Origin: Sphingomonas sp. | Lineage (GTDB): Bacteria > Pseudomonadota > Alphaproteobacteria > Sphingomonadales > Sphingomonadaceae | DNA: 64,000 nt | Reading direction: 5' to 3' | NCBI RefSeq assembly: GCF_030145815.1 | Contig: NZ_JAIXHL010000015.1 | Span: 56,720 to 120,719 of the forward strand | In this document: in pieces, positions 44,868-53,464 of the stretch | Numbering within the stretch: position 1 is the first letter of the stretch | How the letters are laid out: each line of letters begins with the position of its first letter | Position numbers and translations under genes: made by a program | Notes under the pieces: model-generated | Seen by the model: only the letters and a program-made list of their open reading frames with translations | Database searches by the model: none | What the model was told of the DNA's origin: nothing

Positions 44868-45632
44868 TTATCGCATCATCAAGGCCCCGCCATCGACGGG
44901 AATGATCTGTCCGGTCATGAAGTGTGCGCCGTCTGAAGCGAGGAACGCGACCACCGGCACCAGATCGCGCCGGATATCGCCGAGCTTGCCGCCGATCGGG
45001 ATCGCGACCTTGAGTGCGGCATCATGGGCAGCCAGCTGGTCGGCGCTCATGCTGTCTCGGGTCTTGTCGTACATCGGTGTCCAGATGGTGGGCGCGATGG
45101 CGTTGACGCGGATATTGTAGCGGCCCCATTCGCTGGCGATTGAGCGCACCCAGGCAACCACCGCGCCCTTGGCGGCGGCATAGGCTGCCTTGCCCGGATA
45201 GCCCTTGATCCCAGCCGACGATGCGAAGTTGATGATCGCGCCGCCCCGATCCTTGAGGTGCGGGAACACCGCCTGATTGACCAGGAAGGTGCCGGTCGCG
45301 TTGACGGCGATGGCTTCAAGCCATTGCTCCGGCGGGATCGATTCGGCAGGCGCGCCGGGCGCTATTCCCGCAGCATGGATCAGCACGTCCAGCCCATCCA
45401 GCGCAGCGACGGCTTGGTTCGTCGCGGCATCGACCGAGGCCTTGTCCGTCACGTCGACCCCAAGGAAAGTCGCACCCGCTTCTCCGGCGACCCGTGCGCC
45501 GGCATCGGCGTTGAGGTCGAGCGACACGACGCGCGCGCCCATCGCGGGCAGCGCGCGGACCAGTCCTTCGCCCATACCGCTCGCTCCGCCCGTCACGATG
45601 ATCCGGCGGCCGTCCAACATCCTGTCTGCCAT
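44868..45632 (-). CDS. Short-chain dehydrogenase/reductase
   Basis: 254 residues. TGGASGMG near residue 14-21, catalytic NFASSAGI and YAAAKGAV, C-terminal MTGQIIPVDGG. Paralogue of the SDR at 24461-25231 (shared ADQLAAHDA-like segment and LMxR end). AAGGAGAG precedes ATG 45632. Starts an operon with a cupin, divergent from another SDR gene. Confidence 0.85.
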   Translation of the reverse strand: MADRMLDGRRIIVTGGASGMGEGLVRALPAMGARVVSLDLNADAGARVAGEAGATFLGVDVTDKASVDAATNQAVAALDGLDVLIHAAGIAPGAPAESIPPEQWLEAIAVNATGTFLVNQAVFPHLKDRGGAIINFASSAGIKGYPGKAAYAAAKGAVVAWVRSIASEWGRYNIRVNAIAPTIWTPMYDKTRDSMSADQLAAHDAALKVAIPIGGKLGDIRRDLVPVVAFLASDGAHFMTGQIIPVDGGALMMR

Positions 45633-45765
45633 CGAGCTCTCCTTGGACCCTCGATAGCACCGACCAGCTGTCCAGCGGATCGCGGCTGTGATCGTTAGCC
45701 TCAACGCGTTGCGAAATCCCCGCGACTGGCGATCCTTTGGACGACAGGCTCGAGGGAGAGAGACG

Positions 45766-46551
45766 ATGGATTTCGGTATCCGCGACAAGGTCGCGTTCGT
45801 GTCGGGGGGGAGCAAGGGCATGGTGCGCGAGGCCGCGCTGATGCTTGCCGACGAAGGAGCGAAGGTGGCGATCGTCGCCCGCACGCAAGGGCCGATCGAC
45901 GACACGGTCGCTCAGATCCGCAGCGGGGGCGGCACAGCGATGGGCTATTCCGCTGACCTGACGACACGCAGCGGCGTACGTGACGCGGTGGCCGCAGTGC
46001 GTGAGGAATTCGGCGACCCGGACATCGCGATCAGCTGCGTCATGGAGAATATCGCCGGCGACTTCGACGATGTGAAGGATGAGGATTTCGAACGCTTCTT
46101 CATCGTCTATGCCATGTCGGTGGTCTATCTCGCGCGCGAGGTCATTCCGGCAATGAAGACCAAGGGATGGGGCCGGTTTGTTGCGGTCGGATCTGGCACC
46201 GCGAAGGAGCCTGTCGGCAACATCCACCATATGCTCGCGAACACGACGCGGCCCGCTGCCGTCGGTTTCGTCAAGACGCTGTCGGACGAAGTGGCGAAGT
46301 ACGGCATCACCTGCAACACGGTCGGCCCGGGCTGGATCGGCACCGACAATATGTACAATTATCTCGAGAAGAAGATGGGCGTGACGCCTGACAAGGTCGG
46401 CGAATTCCTGCACGATCTGATTCCGGCGGGCCGGGTCGGCCGGCCAGAGGAGATCGCATCGACCATTGCCTATCTATGCTCCGACCTGGCCGGCTATATC
46501 AGCGGCAACTGGATCGGCGTGGACGGTGGCAAGCACAAGTCGCTGTTCTGA
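45766..46551 (+). CDS. SDR-fold protein lacking the Tyr-x3-Lys pair
   Basis: 261 residues. SDR fold with SGGSKGMV at residues 13-20 (third cofactor Gly replaced by Val) and C-terminal NWIGVDGG. The catalytic segment reads HHMLANTTRPAAVGF: Lys is Arg162 and the Tyr position is Ala158. It belongs to an SDR subgroup whose active site differs from classical members, so a dehydratase, isomerase or altered-reductase role is possible. CGAGGGAG precedes ATG 45766. Monocistronic by layout. Confidence 0.8.
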   Translation: MDFGIRDKVAFVSGGSKGMVREAALMLADEGAKVAIVARTQGPIDDTVAQIRSGGGTAMGYSADLTTRSGVRDAVAAVREEFGDPDIAISCVMENIAGDFDDVKDEDFERFFIVYAMSVVYLAREVIPAMKTKGWGRFVAVGSGTAKEPVGNIHHMLANTTRPAAVGFVKTLSDEVAKYGITCNTVGPGWIGTDNMYNYLEKKMGVTPDKVGEFLHDLIPAGRVGRPEEIASTIAYLCSDLAGYISGNWIGVDGGKHKSLF

Positions 46552-46572
46552 CGGGGCGACGCGGCGGCCGGG

Positions 46573-47577
46573 CTATAGCTCGACCACCGCGCGCGTCGGT
46601 GTCGTGCCCTCGGGCGCTTCATAAAATTGTTCGCTCCATTTGCGTAGCGCCATGTACCCGGCAATGTCCTGTTTCGCGAACACCGGGCGCTGAACGAAGA
46701 CCTGATGTCGCCAGATGCGCGCATCCTCCTCGAACAACTCGATCGTATGGTTCGCGAATTCACGTTTCGCCTGGGGCATCACGTCGGGGGATGCGGGTTC
46801 GCGGGGCAGGAAATAACTGACACGAAGGTCCGACAAGGCATCGTCTACCGGTGTCGCAGTCAGGATCAGGCGATAGGGATTGCGCCCCTCGAATGCAGCG
46901 AAGGACAGCCCCGGGCCCATGTTCAGCGTGTGCAGCGTCATCGCCACCTGCTTGGTCTTTGCCGACTTGAACCCCATGCGCGAGCGCCAGCGCGTTCCGG
47001 GCGTTTCGAACCACAGGAGTTCGGGATCTTCCGGCGCGCCGTGCGTGAAGCGGAAGTGCATCGAATCTGCCGCATTCTCCTGGATGAGCTGCGGGTGGAT
47101 CGGCTCGGAGGGCTTGTCGACCACCGCTTGCGGATAACAGGGATAATAGTCCGCCTCGCTTCCCGGCAGATCGAAATCGGCGAACAGATCAGGCAGCTCC
47201 CAGCCCTCGCGCGGCGGTCCGCCGGCCGGATCGTGCCACATGAAGATCAACCCGTGCCGCTCGATGACGTGGCGGGTGCGCAACCTCGCGCCGGTCGGCT
47301 TGTCTTGATAAGGGATCTGGGCGTTCCGGCCGTCTTTGTCCCACATCCAGCCATGATAGGGGCAGACGACGCAGCCATGCTTCACCTTGCCGCCATAGCC
47401 GAGATGCGCACCCAGATGCTTGCAGTGCGCATCCATGACAGCGAGGTCGCCGGCCTGATCGCGAAACGCCACCATGTCGGCGCCGAAATAGCGCATCGGA
47501 ACCACGCCGCCCGGGGCGATCTGCGCGCTCCAGCCGATCTGGAACCAGCCTGTCGGTTTCATGCTCAGTTTCAGCAT
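46573..47577 (-). CDS. Rieske non-heme iron oxygenase, KshA-like (copy 1)
   Basis: 334 residues. Rieske 2Fe-2S ligands Cys52, His54, Cys72 and His75 (HCKHLG and CPYHGW); mononuclear iron motif with Asn168, Asp171, His174 and His179 in ENAADSMHFRFTHG. The stretch IPYQDKP and GLIFMWHDPAG parallel 3-ketosteroid 9alpha-hydroxylase oxygenase (KshA), so a monooxygenase on a steroid-like or terpenoid ring is favoured. Needs a ferredoxin reductase (KshB type), not found here. Follows copy 2 by 25 bp; the two are clear tandem duplicates. Confidence 0.9.
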   Translation of the reverse strand: MLKLSMKPTGWFQIGWSAQIAPGGVVPMRYFGADMVAFRDQAGDLAVMDAHCKHLGAHLGYGGKVKHGCVVCPYHGWMWDKDGRNAQIPYQDKPTGARLRTRHVIERHGLIFMWHDPAGGPPREGWELPDLFADFDLPGSEADYYPCYPQAVVDKPSEPIHPQLIQENAADSMHFRFTHGAPEDPELLWFETPGTRWRSRMGFKSAKTKQVAMTLHTLNMGPGLSFAAFEGRNPYRLILTATPVDDALSDLRVSYFLPREPASPDVMPQAKREFANHTIELFEEDARIWRHQVFVQRPVFAKQDIAGYMALRKWSEQFYEAPEGTTPTRAVVEL

Positions 47578-47602
47578 CGATCGTCCTTCGGTGTAGCGGT
47601 TG

Positions 47603-48613
47603 TCAAAGGGTCTCGACAAAGGGGGTCGGCGAAGTGCCAGCCTCGCCTTCGTAGAAGCGTTCGCTCCAGTTGCGCAGCATCGTGTAGCCCTTGATATCCT
47701 GCTGGGCGTAGACGGGGCGCTGGACGAAAATCTGATGCCGCCAGATGCGGGCATCCTCTTCGAACAACTCTGCGGTATGGGCGGCGAAGTCGCGCAACTT
47801 GAGCGGCATCGTGTCGGGCGATGCCGGATCGCGGGGCAGGAAGTAGCTGACCCGGAAATGGGCCGCTTCGTCGTCGATCGGCGTCGCGGTGAGGATCAGG
47901 CGATAATGGACATTGTTGCCGTCGAAAAAGGTGAATGATAGGCCGACATTGGGTTTGATGCCGCGGTTGAACAGGGCGAACTCGCCGGTCTTCGGCGACT
48001 TGAACGCCATGGTGCTGCGCAGGCGGTTGCCCTCGATCCGGCAGTCGGTGAGCTGCGGATATTCCGGCGCACCATGGGTGAACACGAAGTGCACCGAGTC
48101 GGCCGTGTTCTCCATCATCAGTTGCGGATGGATATGCTCGCCCGGACGATCGACCACCGCTTGCGGGTAGCAGGGATAATAGTCAGCCTCGTTCGCGACG
48201 CCCTCAGGAAAATCGGCGAACAGGTCGGGCAATTCCCACCCGTCGCGCGGCCCCTCGCCGCTCGGATCGTGCCAAAGGAAAATCAGCCCGTGACGTTCGA
48301 TCGCCGACCATTTGCGCAGCTTCGCTCCGGTCGGCTTGTCCTGATAGGGGATATTGGCATTGCTGCCGTCCTCGTGCCACGCCCAGCCATGATAGGGGCA
48401 TATGATGCAATCCCCGCGAACCTTGCCACCATGCCCGAGATGAGCGCCCAGATGTTTGCAATGCGCATCCAGCACGCTCAGGCGGCCGTCAGCGCTGCGA
48501 AAGGCGACGAGGTCATGCGAGAAATAACGCAGAGGCACGGCTTGACCGGGAGCAATTTCACCGGACCATCCGATCTGGAACCAACCGGTGGGCTTCATGT
48601 TGAGCTTGAGCAT
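47603..48613 (-). CDS. Rieske non-heme iron oxygenase, KshA-like (copy 2)
   Basis: 336 residues, closely similar to the following copy along its whole length, including the MLKLxMKPTGWFQIGW start. Rieske ligands Cys52, His54, Cys72, His75; iron motif Asn169, Asp172, His175, His180 (ENTADSVHFVFTHG). First gene of the pair; GAGG about 5 nt before ATG 48613. A perfect inverted repeat lies 8 bp upstream and a MarR gene is divergent, suggesting ligand-controlled expression. Confidence 0.9.
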   Translation of the reverse strand: MLKLNMKPTGWFQIGWSGEIAPGQAVPLRYFSHDLVAFRSADGRLSVLDAHCKHLGAHLGHGGKVRGDCIICPYHGWAWHEDGSNANIPYQDKPTGAKLRKWSAIERHGLIFLWHDPSGEGPRDGWELPDLFADFPEGVANEADYYPCYPQAVVDRPGEHIHPQLMMENTADSVHFVFTHGAPEYPQLTDCRIEGNRLRSTMAFKSPKTGEFALFNRGIKPNVGLSFTFFDGNNVHYRLILTATPIDDEAAHFRVSYFLPRDPASPDTMPLKLRDFAAHTAELFEEDARIWRHQIFVQRPVYAQQDIKGYTMLRNWSERFYEGEAGTSPTPFVETL

Positions 48614-48620
48614 CGCGGCC

Positions 48621-48641
48621 TCGATTTAATTCGAAAATCGA
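48621..48641. promoter_or_regulatory. Candidate MarR operator between Rieske and marR genes
   Basis: TCGATTT-AATTCGA-AAATCGA: perfect 7-bp arms, 7-nt centre, in an AT-rich island immediately upstream of the Rieske start (48613) and within the divergent region to the MarR gene (48733). Arm length and spacing suit a dimeric winged-helix regulator. A promoter -10-like element could also reside here. Confidence 0.6.
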
Positions 48642-48732
48642 AATATCATGCGCGATGCGCGGTTTCACCTCTGCGTGCCGATCCACCACATATGCGATGG
48701 CGGCGGCCGGAGGGATCGGGCAGCGTGACCGA

Positions 48733-49224
48733 ATGAGCGAGGACCTGCCCAAGACTGTCGCGCATTTGCAGGCCCGGCTTCCATCGGGTCCGATCGGGCG
48801 ATTGCTGGCGTCGATCGGCAATCTGTCGACCTCGTTGGGCGCGATCCATGCCCGCTTCGCCCAGGACCATGGCCTCGGGCCTCGCGGGATCTGGATCATG
48901 AGCTGGATTTCGGAAGGTCAGGGCAATCCCGGCGCCATCGCCCGCGCGATGATCCTGCCGCCCAGCGTCATCTCGGGGGACCTCAACCGGCTGGTCGAGC
49001 AAGGACTGGTCGTCCGGCAACGGGGCGCAGCGGACGGCCGGCGGCTCGACTATAGCATGACCGAAACGGGACAGGCATTGCTGGCGAAAGCGCATGCCCG
49101 CTATGTCGCGATCCTCCAGGACAAGTTCGCCGAATATTCGCCCGACCAGATCGATGCGCTGCTGCGTATTCTCTTCGAGATCAGCGGTCATGTCCGGTCG
49201 CATCTCGATGCCGCGGACGATTAA
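48733..49224 (+). CDS. MarR-family transcriptional regulator
   Basis: 163 residues. Winged-helix pattern: GIWIMSWISEGQGNPGAIARAM then recognition helix PPSVISGDLNRLVEQGLVVRQ and wing GAADGRRLDYSMTETG. Likely represses or activates the divergent Rieske oxygenase pair in response to an aromatic or alicyclic ligand. Start ATG 48733 (MSEDLPK) chosen; in-frame ATG 48697 would add 12 residues and places the GGAGGG element inside the gene. Ends in a 4-bp convergent overlap with the MDR gene. It is the only regulator recognised in the window. Confidence 0.85.
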   Translation: MSEDLPKTVAHLQARLPSGPIGRLLASIGNLSTSLGAIHARFAQDHGLGPRGIWIMSWISEGQGNPGAIARAMILPPSVISGDLNRLVEQGLVVRQRGAADGRRLDYSMTETGQALLAKAHARYVAILQDKFAEYSPDQIDALLRILFEISGHVRSHLDAADD

Positions 49225-50210
49225 AGGCGGATCAGTCGTTTACCGATCCCCGCGCCCTGCAGCATGTTGAGATAGGCTGCGGGAGCCTGTTCGAGGCGAT
49301 CGATGATCGTTTCGCGATGCACAATCGTGCCGCTTGCAATGCCGTCCGCCAGTTCGGCGCGAGCAGGTTCGAACAGCTCTGGGTGCTCGGCGGTGATGAA
49401 CCCGCGCAATGTGAGCGCGCGATAGAGCAATGTCTTGAAATGCCTGAGCGCCAATGGCGCCTCGTCATTATAGTGCGCCGCCAGTCCGCACAGCATGATC
49501 CGGCCGCCCTGCACCATGGCGGGCAACGCCGCATCGAGACTGGGACCGCCGACATTTTCGAACAGGATATCGATGCCGTTGGGTGCCGCCGCGGCGATCC
49601 GGCCCGCCAGATCGGGGTCGAGATGGTCGAGGCAGGCGTCGAACCCCAGCGTGTCGACGACATAGGCGCATTTGTCGGCACCTCCGGCAGTACCGACAAC
49701 GCGCAGTCCGCGCGCCTTTCCAAGCTGGCCGACCACGCTTCCCACCGGGCCGCTGGCGGCCGAGACGAGCAGGGTTTCGCCCGTTGAGGGCCGAGCAAGG
49801 TGAAGCCCGACCCACGCCGTCATGCCCGAGCGGCCCAGCACCCCCAGCGCCAGCCGGGGCGGATTGATCGCCGGGGAAATTACTTCGGCACGAGCGGCGG
49901 CAAGGGTTTGCACCGCTTGCCAGCGTCCGATGGCCAGCACGGTGTCGCCCACGGCATAGCCTGGCGCTTGCGATGAAAGGACTTCGCCTACGATCCGGCC
50001 ATGGATGGTGCCGTCCGCCCATTCCGGAACCTCGCCGGTCCAGTTGCGCATCGCCCGCGCCAGATAGGGGTCAAGGGCGATGTATCGCGTATGGATGGTG
50101 ATCTCGTTCTCGGCCGGTGCGCGCAGTTCGTCCGCGGCGAACACGAAATCGGCCAGCGTCAGCGTTCCGCAGCGCCGGCGCACGCGCCAGAAGCCGTTGC
50201 TGTCCTGCAT
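49221..50210 (-). CDS. MDR-superfamily NADP-dependent oxidoreductase (alkenal/curcumin reductase-like)
   Basis: 329 residues, medium-chain dehydrogenase without structural zinc cysteines. N-terminal ITIHTRYIALDPYLARAM and cofactor part LLVSAASGPVGSVVGQLGK match leukotriene B4 12-hydroxydehydrogenase/CurA-like double-bond reductases. Reduces an alpha,beta-unsaturated ketone or aldehyde with NADPH. ATG 50210 is preceded by GGGAGG. Divergent from the thiolase gene. Confidence 0.88.
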   Translation of the reverse strand: MQDSNGFWRVRRRCGTLTLADFVFAADELRAPAENEITIHTRYIALDPYLARAMRNWTGEVPEWADGTIHGRIVGEVLSSQAPGYAVGDTVLAIGRWQAVQTLAAARAEVISPAINPPRLALGVLGRSGMTAWVGLHLARPSTGETLLVSAASGPVGSVVGQLGKARGLRVVGTAGGADKCAYVVDTLGFDACLDHLDPDLAGRIAAAAPNGIDILFENVGGPSLDAALPAMVQGGRIMLCGLAAHYNDEAPLALRHFKTLLYRALTLRGFITAEHPELFEPARAELADGIASGTIVHRETIIDRLEQAPAAYLNMLQGAGIGKRLIRL

Positions 50211-50371
50211 CGCTACCTCCCGTCCGGGGCTTAACGCATCCATGCCGCATCGCCAGCCGGCAGGGCGTAGAGCGCACATACCTGCGCAATCGGCGTACGA
50301 CTTGAAACTTACATCTTGTCGGCTTTAGGGCTGTGAGCAACGTCGAGATACGCCCAGAGGAATTGGATTCC

Positions 50372-51544
50372 ATGCCATCAGCCGTGATCGTCAGCGCAGC
50401 GCGCACCGCCGTTGCCACTGCCCGCAAGGGAACGCTCGCCAATACCAGCGCGGAGACATTGGCTCTGGCCGTGCTTAAGGAAGTTGTGACGCGTTCGGGC
50501 GTCGCGCCGGACAGCGTAGACGATGTGATCCTCGCCGAATCGCTCTATGGGGGCGGCGCAGTCGCGCGGCATGCCGCTGTCGAGGCCGGGATGACGAAGG
50601 CCGGGGGGATGGCGCTCAACCGGCATTGCGCGGGCAGCCTGACTTCGGTCGGTCTTGCCGCAGCTCAGGTCATGTCGGGGATGGAAACATTCATCGTTGC
50701 CGGCGGGGTCATGTCGATCTCGACCGCACCGAAGATGCAGCGCAGGGTGCCCGGTACGGACGAGGTCCAGGATTTCTGGATGCCGCCGACTCACCCGGAC
50801 AGCCCGGAGGCACCCAATCTCGACATGTCGATCACGGTCGGCTGGAACACGGCCCGGGCAGCAGGGCTGACGCGCGAGGAACAGGATGCCTGGGCGGTCC
50901 GCTCGCACCAGCGTGCGATTGCGGCCATCGACGCGGGATATTTCAACGAGCAGATCGTACCTGTCCAGGCATTGATGCCGGATGGCTCTGCCGTGGAGTT
51001 CAAGGTCGATGAGCACCCCCGCCGCGACTCGACCATTGAGAAACTCGCCACGCTGAAAGTGCTGCATCCTGAAATCGAGGGCTTCTCGATTACGGCCGGC
51101 AATTCGAGCGGCGTCAATGATGCGGCATCGGCGATGATGGTGACCACCGACGCGGTTGCCGCGGCGCAAGGCCTCGGGGTGATGGCGAAAATTCGTGCCT
51201 GGACCTCGGTGGGCATCGATCCGGCGAAGACCGGACTTGGCGTTCTCGATGTTATCCCCAAGCTGCTGTCGCGAGCCGGGGTGGATCAGTCCGACGTGGC
51301 GTTGTGGGAGATCAACGAGGCGTTCGCCTCGGTCCCGCTGGCGGCATCGCGAATGCTCGGCATCGATGACGAGACGATCAATATCTCGGGTAGCGGATGC
51401 TCAATCGGCCATCCTGTCGCGGCGTCGGGCGGGCGGATGCTGATCACGCTGATCCATGATCTCAAGCGCCGCGGCGGGGGGCTCGGTGTCGCGGCGATGT
51501 GTGCCGGCGGCGGTCAGGCGGGTGCCGTCCTCATCGAGGTCTGA
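50372..51544 (+). CDS. Acetyl-CoA acetyltransferase-type thiolase
   Basis: 390 residues with the full thiolase triad: nucleophile Cys86 (NRHCAGSL), His347 (GHPVAASG) and Cys377 (AMCAGGGQ). Cleaves a 3-ketoacyl-CoA with CoA, or condenses acetyl-CoA units. ATG 50372 follows AGAGGA; a GTG at 50333 in the same frame is less likely. Monocistronic between divergent MDR and convergent class II aldolase genes. Confidence 0.9.
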   Translation: MPSAVIVSAARTAVATARKGTLANTSAETLALAVLKEVVTRSGVAPDSVDDVILAESLYGGGAVARHAAVEAGMTKAGGMALNRHCAGSLTSVGLAAAQVMSGMETFIVAGGVMSISTAPKMQRRVPGTDEVQDFWMPPTHPDSPEAPNLDMSITVGWNTARAAGLTREEQDAWAVRSHQRAIAAIDAGYFNEQIVPVQALMPDGSAVEFKVDEHPRRDSTIEKLATLKVLHPEIEGFSITAGNSSGVNDAASAMMVTTDAVAAAQGLGVMAKIRAWTSVGIDPAKTGLGVLDVIPKLLSRAGVDQSDVALWEINEAFASVPLAASRMLGIDDETINISGSGCSIGHPVAASGGRMLITLIHDLKRRGGGLGVAAMCAGGGQAGAVLIEV

Positions 51545-52288
51545 TCAGTCCCGGTACCGCGGATCGGCCCGGTCGAGCTGCCGCAGCAGCGCGGGCCATT
51601 CGCGACCGCCATCGGTCGAGACGTCCGCACTCCCCGTTTTCGGGGCGAACAGCGCTGCGGTGCGCCGCTGGCTTTCCGCGCTCGGCATGACCGGGGCGCC
51701 GCCGGCCAGCGCCGCCACCTGGATCTGGCACGCCGTCTCCAGCCGCTGCATCAGCAGGAACGCTTCCGGGATCGATCGGCCGACGGTCAGCAGTCCGTGA
51801 TTGCGCAGGATCAGCGCGTCGTTGGCGCCGAGCGCAGCGATCAACCGGACCCGCTCGCCCTCGTCGATCGCCGGTCCTTCGAAATCATGATAGCCGGTGC
51901 GGCCGAGGAAGCGCAGCGCGGTCTGGCTGATCGGCATCAGCCCCTGCGGCATGCACGAAACCGCGACGCCCGCGCGGGTGTGCGTATGAATGACCGCCTG
52001 CACATCGGGCCGGGCCGAATGCACCGCGCTGTGGATGACATAACCAGCCCGGTTGATCCCATAGTCCGTATCGCCCGGGTCGAGGACATTGCCCTCGATG
52101 TCGATCCGCACCAGGGAACTGGCGGTAATCTCTTCATATAGCAGTCCGAACGGGTTGATCAGCAGATCCTCCGTATTCGGGATGCGCGCCGTGATGTGAT
52201 TGAAGATCAGATCCGTCATCCCGTAACGCGCGATCAGGCGATAGCAGGCGGCAAGGGCGATACGGGTGTCGCGTTCGATCGGGTTCAT
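51545..52288 (-). CDS. Class II aldolase/adducin-family protein
   Basis: 247 residues. Zinc ligands His101 and His103 in VIHTHTRAG and His164 in RNHGLL; TDLIFNHITARIP is the usual N-terminal phosphate/substrate loop. Bacterial relatives include sugar-phosphate aldolases and decarboxylases as well as uncharacterised catabolic enzymes. Start ATG 52288 (MNPIERD); the frame stays open far upstream across the divergent gene, which is a compositional effect. Adjacent stop codons with the thiolase gene (convergent). Confidence 0.85.
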   Translation of the reverse strand: MNPIERDTRIALAACYRLIARYGMTDLIFNHITARIPNTEDLLINPFGLLYEEITASSLVRIDIEGNVLDPGDTDYGINRAGYVIHSAVHSARPDVQAVIHTHTRAGVAVSCMPQGLMPISQTALRFLGRTGYHDFEGPAIDEGERVRLIAALGANDALILRNHGLLTVGRSIPEAFLLMQRLETACQIQVAALAGGAPVMPSAESQRRTAALFAPKTGSADVSTDGGREWPALLRQLDRADPRYRD

Positions 52289-52387
52289 GCCCGATGTTCT
52301 GCGCCGATCTGCACGAACCAACAATCGCGGATGGGATGCTTTCGTTTGAACCTTTCGCCCGGGCATGTGCTGGGGCAATTTCGGCAG

Positions 52388-53464
52388 ATGATCAGGATCT
52401 TTGGCGGACCAACCCGCTATGTGCAGGGCCCAGGCGCCATCGGCGAACTCGGCACGCTTACGGAACGGCTGACAAAACGGCCTTTGCTTGTGGTCGATGC
52501 CGATGTGCTGCCCTTCGTCGAGGCGCAACTCTCGACCGCCTTTACCGGGCGCCCCACCATCACGCTCGCCTTTCGCGGCGAGGTCACCCAAGCCGCCATC
52601 GACCTGCTGGTCGAACAGGCGGGCGACGCGGATTGCGTGATCGGCATCGGCGGGGGCAAGGGACTCGATGCGGCCAAGGGGGTCGCATTCAAGCTGGGCC
52701 TCCCGTTCATTGCCGTGCCGTCGATCGCGTCCAACGACTCGCCCACGGGCCGCTCGATGGCGATCTATAATGACGAGCATGTGCTGGTCGCGATCGAGAC
52801 GATCCCCGACAGCCCGTTGCTGGTCGTCACCGACACGCAATTGATCGCAAACGCGCCCGCACGCTTCCTGCGAACGGGCATGGGCGACGCGCTCGCCAAG
52901 AAGTTCGAGGCGGAGCGAGCGGTGGCCGACGGCGCGAGCAACTTCTTTGGAACACGCCAGTTGCGCACGGCATTGGCGATTGCCGATGCCTGCTATCACA
53001 CGCTGCGCGAACATGGCGTAGCGGCGATGGCGGCAGCCGAACGGCATGAGCCCGATGAGGCGTTCGAGGCGGTGGTGGAGGCGAATGTTCTGATGGCGGG
53101 GCTCGCCTGGGAGAGCGGCGGCCTGTCCTACGCCCATGCTGTCGTACGCGGGCTGGTCAAGGCGCGCGGCGCCGCCAGCGCTCCGCACGGCGACCATGTC
53201 GGCTATGCGACGCTGGTTCAGCTTGCCATCGAGGGACGCGATGACGGGTTTATAGTCGACGTGATCGGCTTCAACCGAAGCGTCGGTCTGCCTGCCTCGT
53301 TGGCGGAGCTGGACATGGGATCGCCGACGCCGGATGAAATCGCCGAAATCGCACGGCTGACGACAATCGGGCCGAAGGGCGGGCGCATCATCGTGAACGC
53401 CACCCCCGGCCAGATCGCGGACGCCATCGTGCGAGTCGAGCAACTGGCGACCCGGATATCGTGA
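52388..53464 (+). CDS. Iron/zinc-containing alcohol dehydrogenase, GldA-like
   Basis: 358 residues. Cofactor loop IGIGGGKGLDAAKG, PSIASNDSPTG as in glycerol dehydrogenases, and metal ligands in GMGDALAKKFEA, SYAHAVVRG and HGDHVGYA. NAD-dependent oxidation of a polyol or secondary alcohol is expected; maleylacetate-reductase activity is less likely because of the GldA-type loop. First gene of an operon with a YqjM-like OYE and a SnoaL-like protein; GTGA overlap at its end. Confidence 0.85.
   Translation: MIRIFGGPTRYVQGPGAIGELGTLTERLTKRPLLVVDADVLPFVEAQLSTAFTGRPTITLAFRGEVTQAAIDLLVEQAGDADCVIGIGGGKGLDAAKGVAFKLGLPFIAVPSIASNDSPTGRSMAIYNDEHVLVAIETIPDSPLLVVTDTQLIANAPARFLRTGMGDALAKKFEAERAVADGASNFFGTRQLRTALAIADACYHTLREHGVAAMAAAERHEPDEAFEAVVEANVLMAGLAWESGGLSYAHAVVRGLVKARGAASAPHGDHVGYATLVQLAIEGRDDGFIVDVIGFNRSVGLPASLAELDMGSPTPDEIAEIARLTTIGPKGGRIIVNATPGQIADAIVRVEQLATRIS

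Noticed and set aside
46573..48613. Assigning the locus to the known 3-ketosteroid pathway on the basis of the Rieske genes
   Set aside because: KstD, KshB and HsaABCD are not in the window; the resemblance to KshA alone does not fix the substrate.
50333..50371. GTG at 50333 as thiolase start
   Set aside because: Adds 13 residues not typical of thiolases; ATG 50372 has AGAGGA upstream and gives the conserved N terminus.
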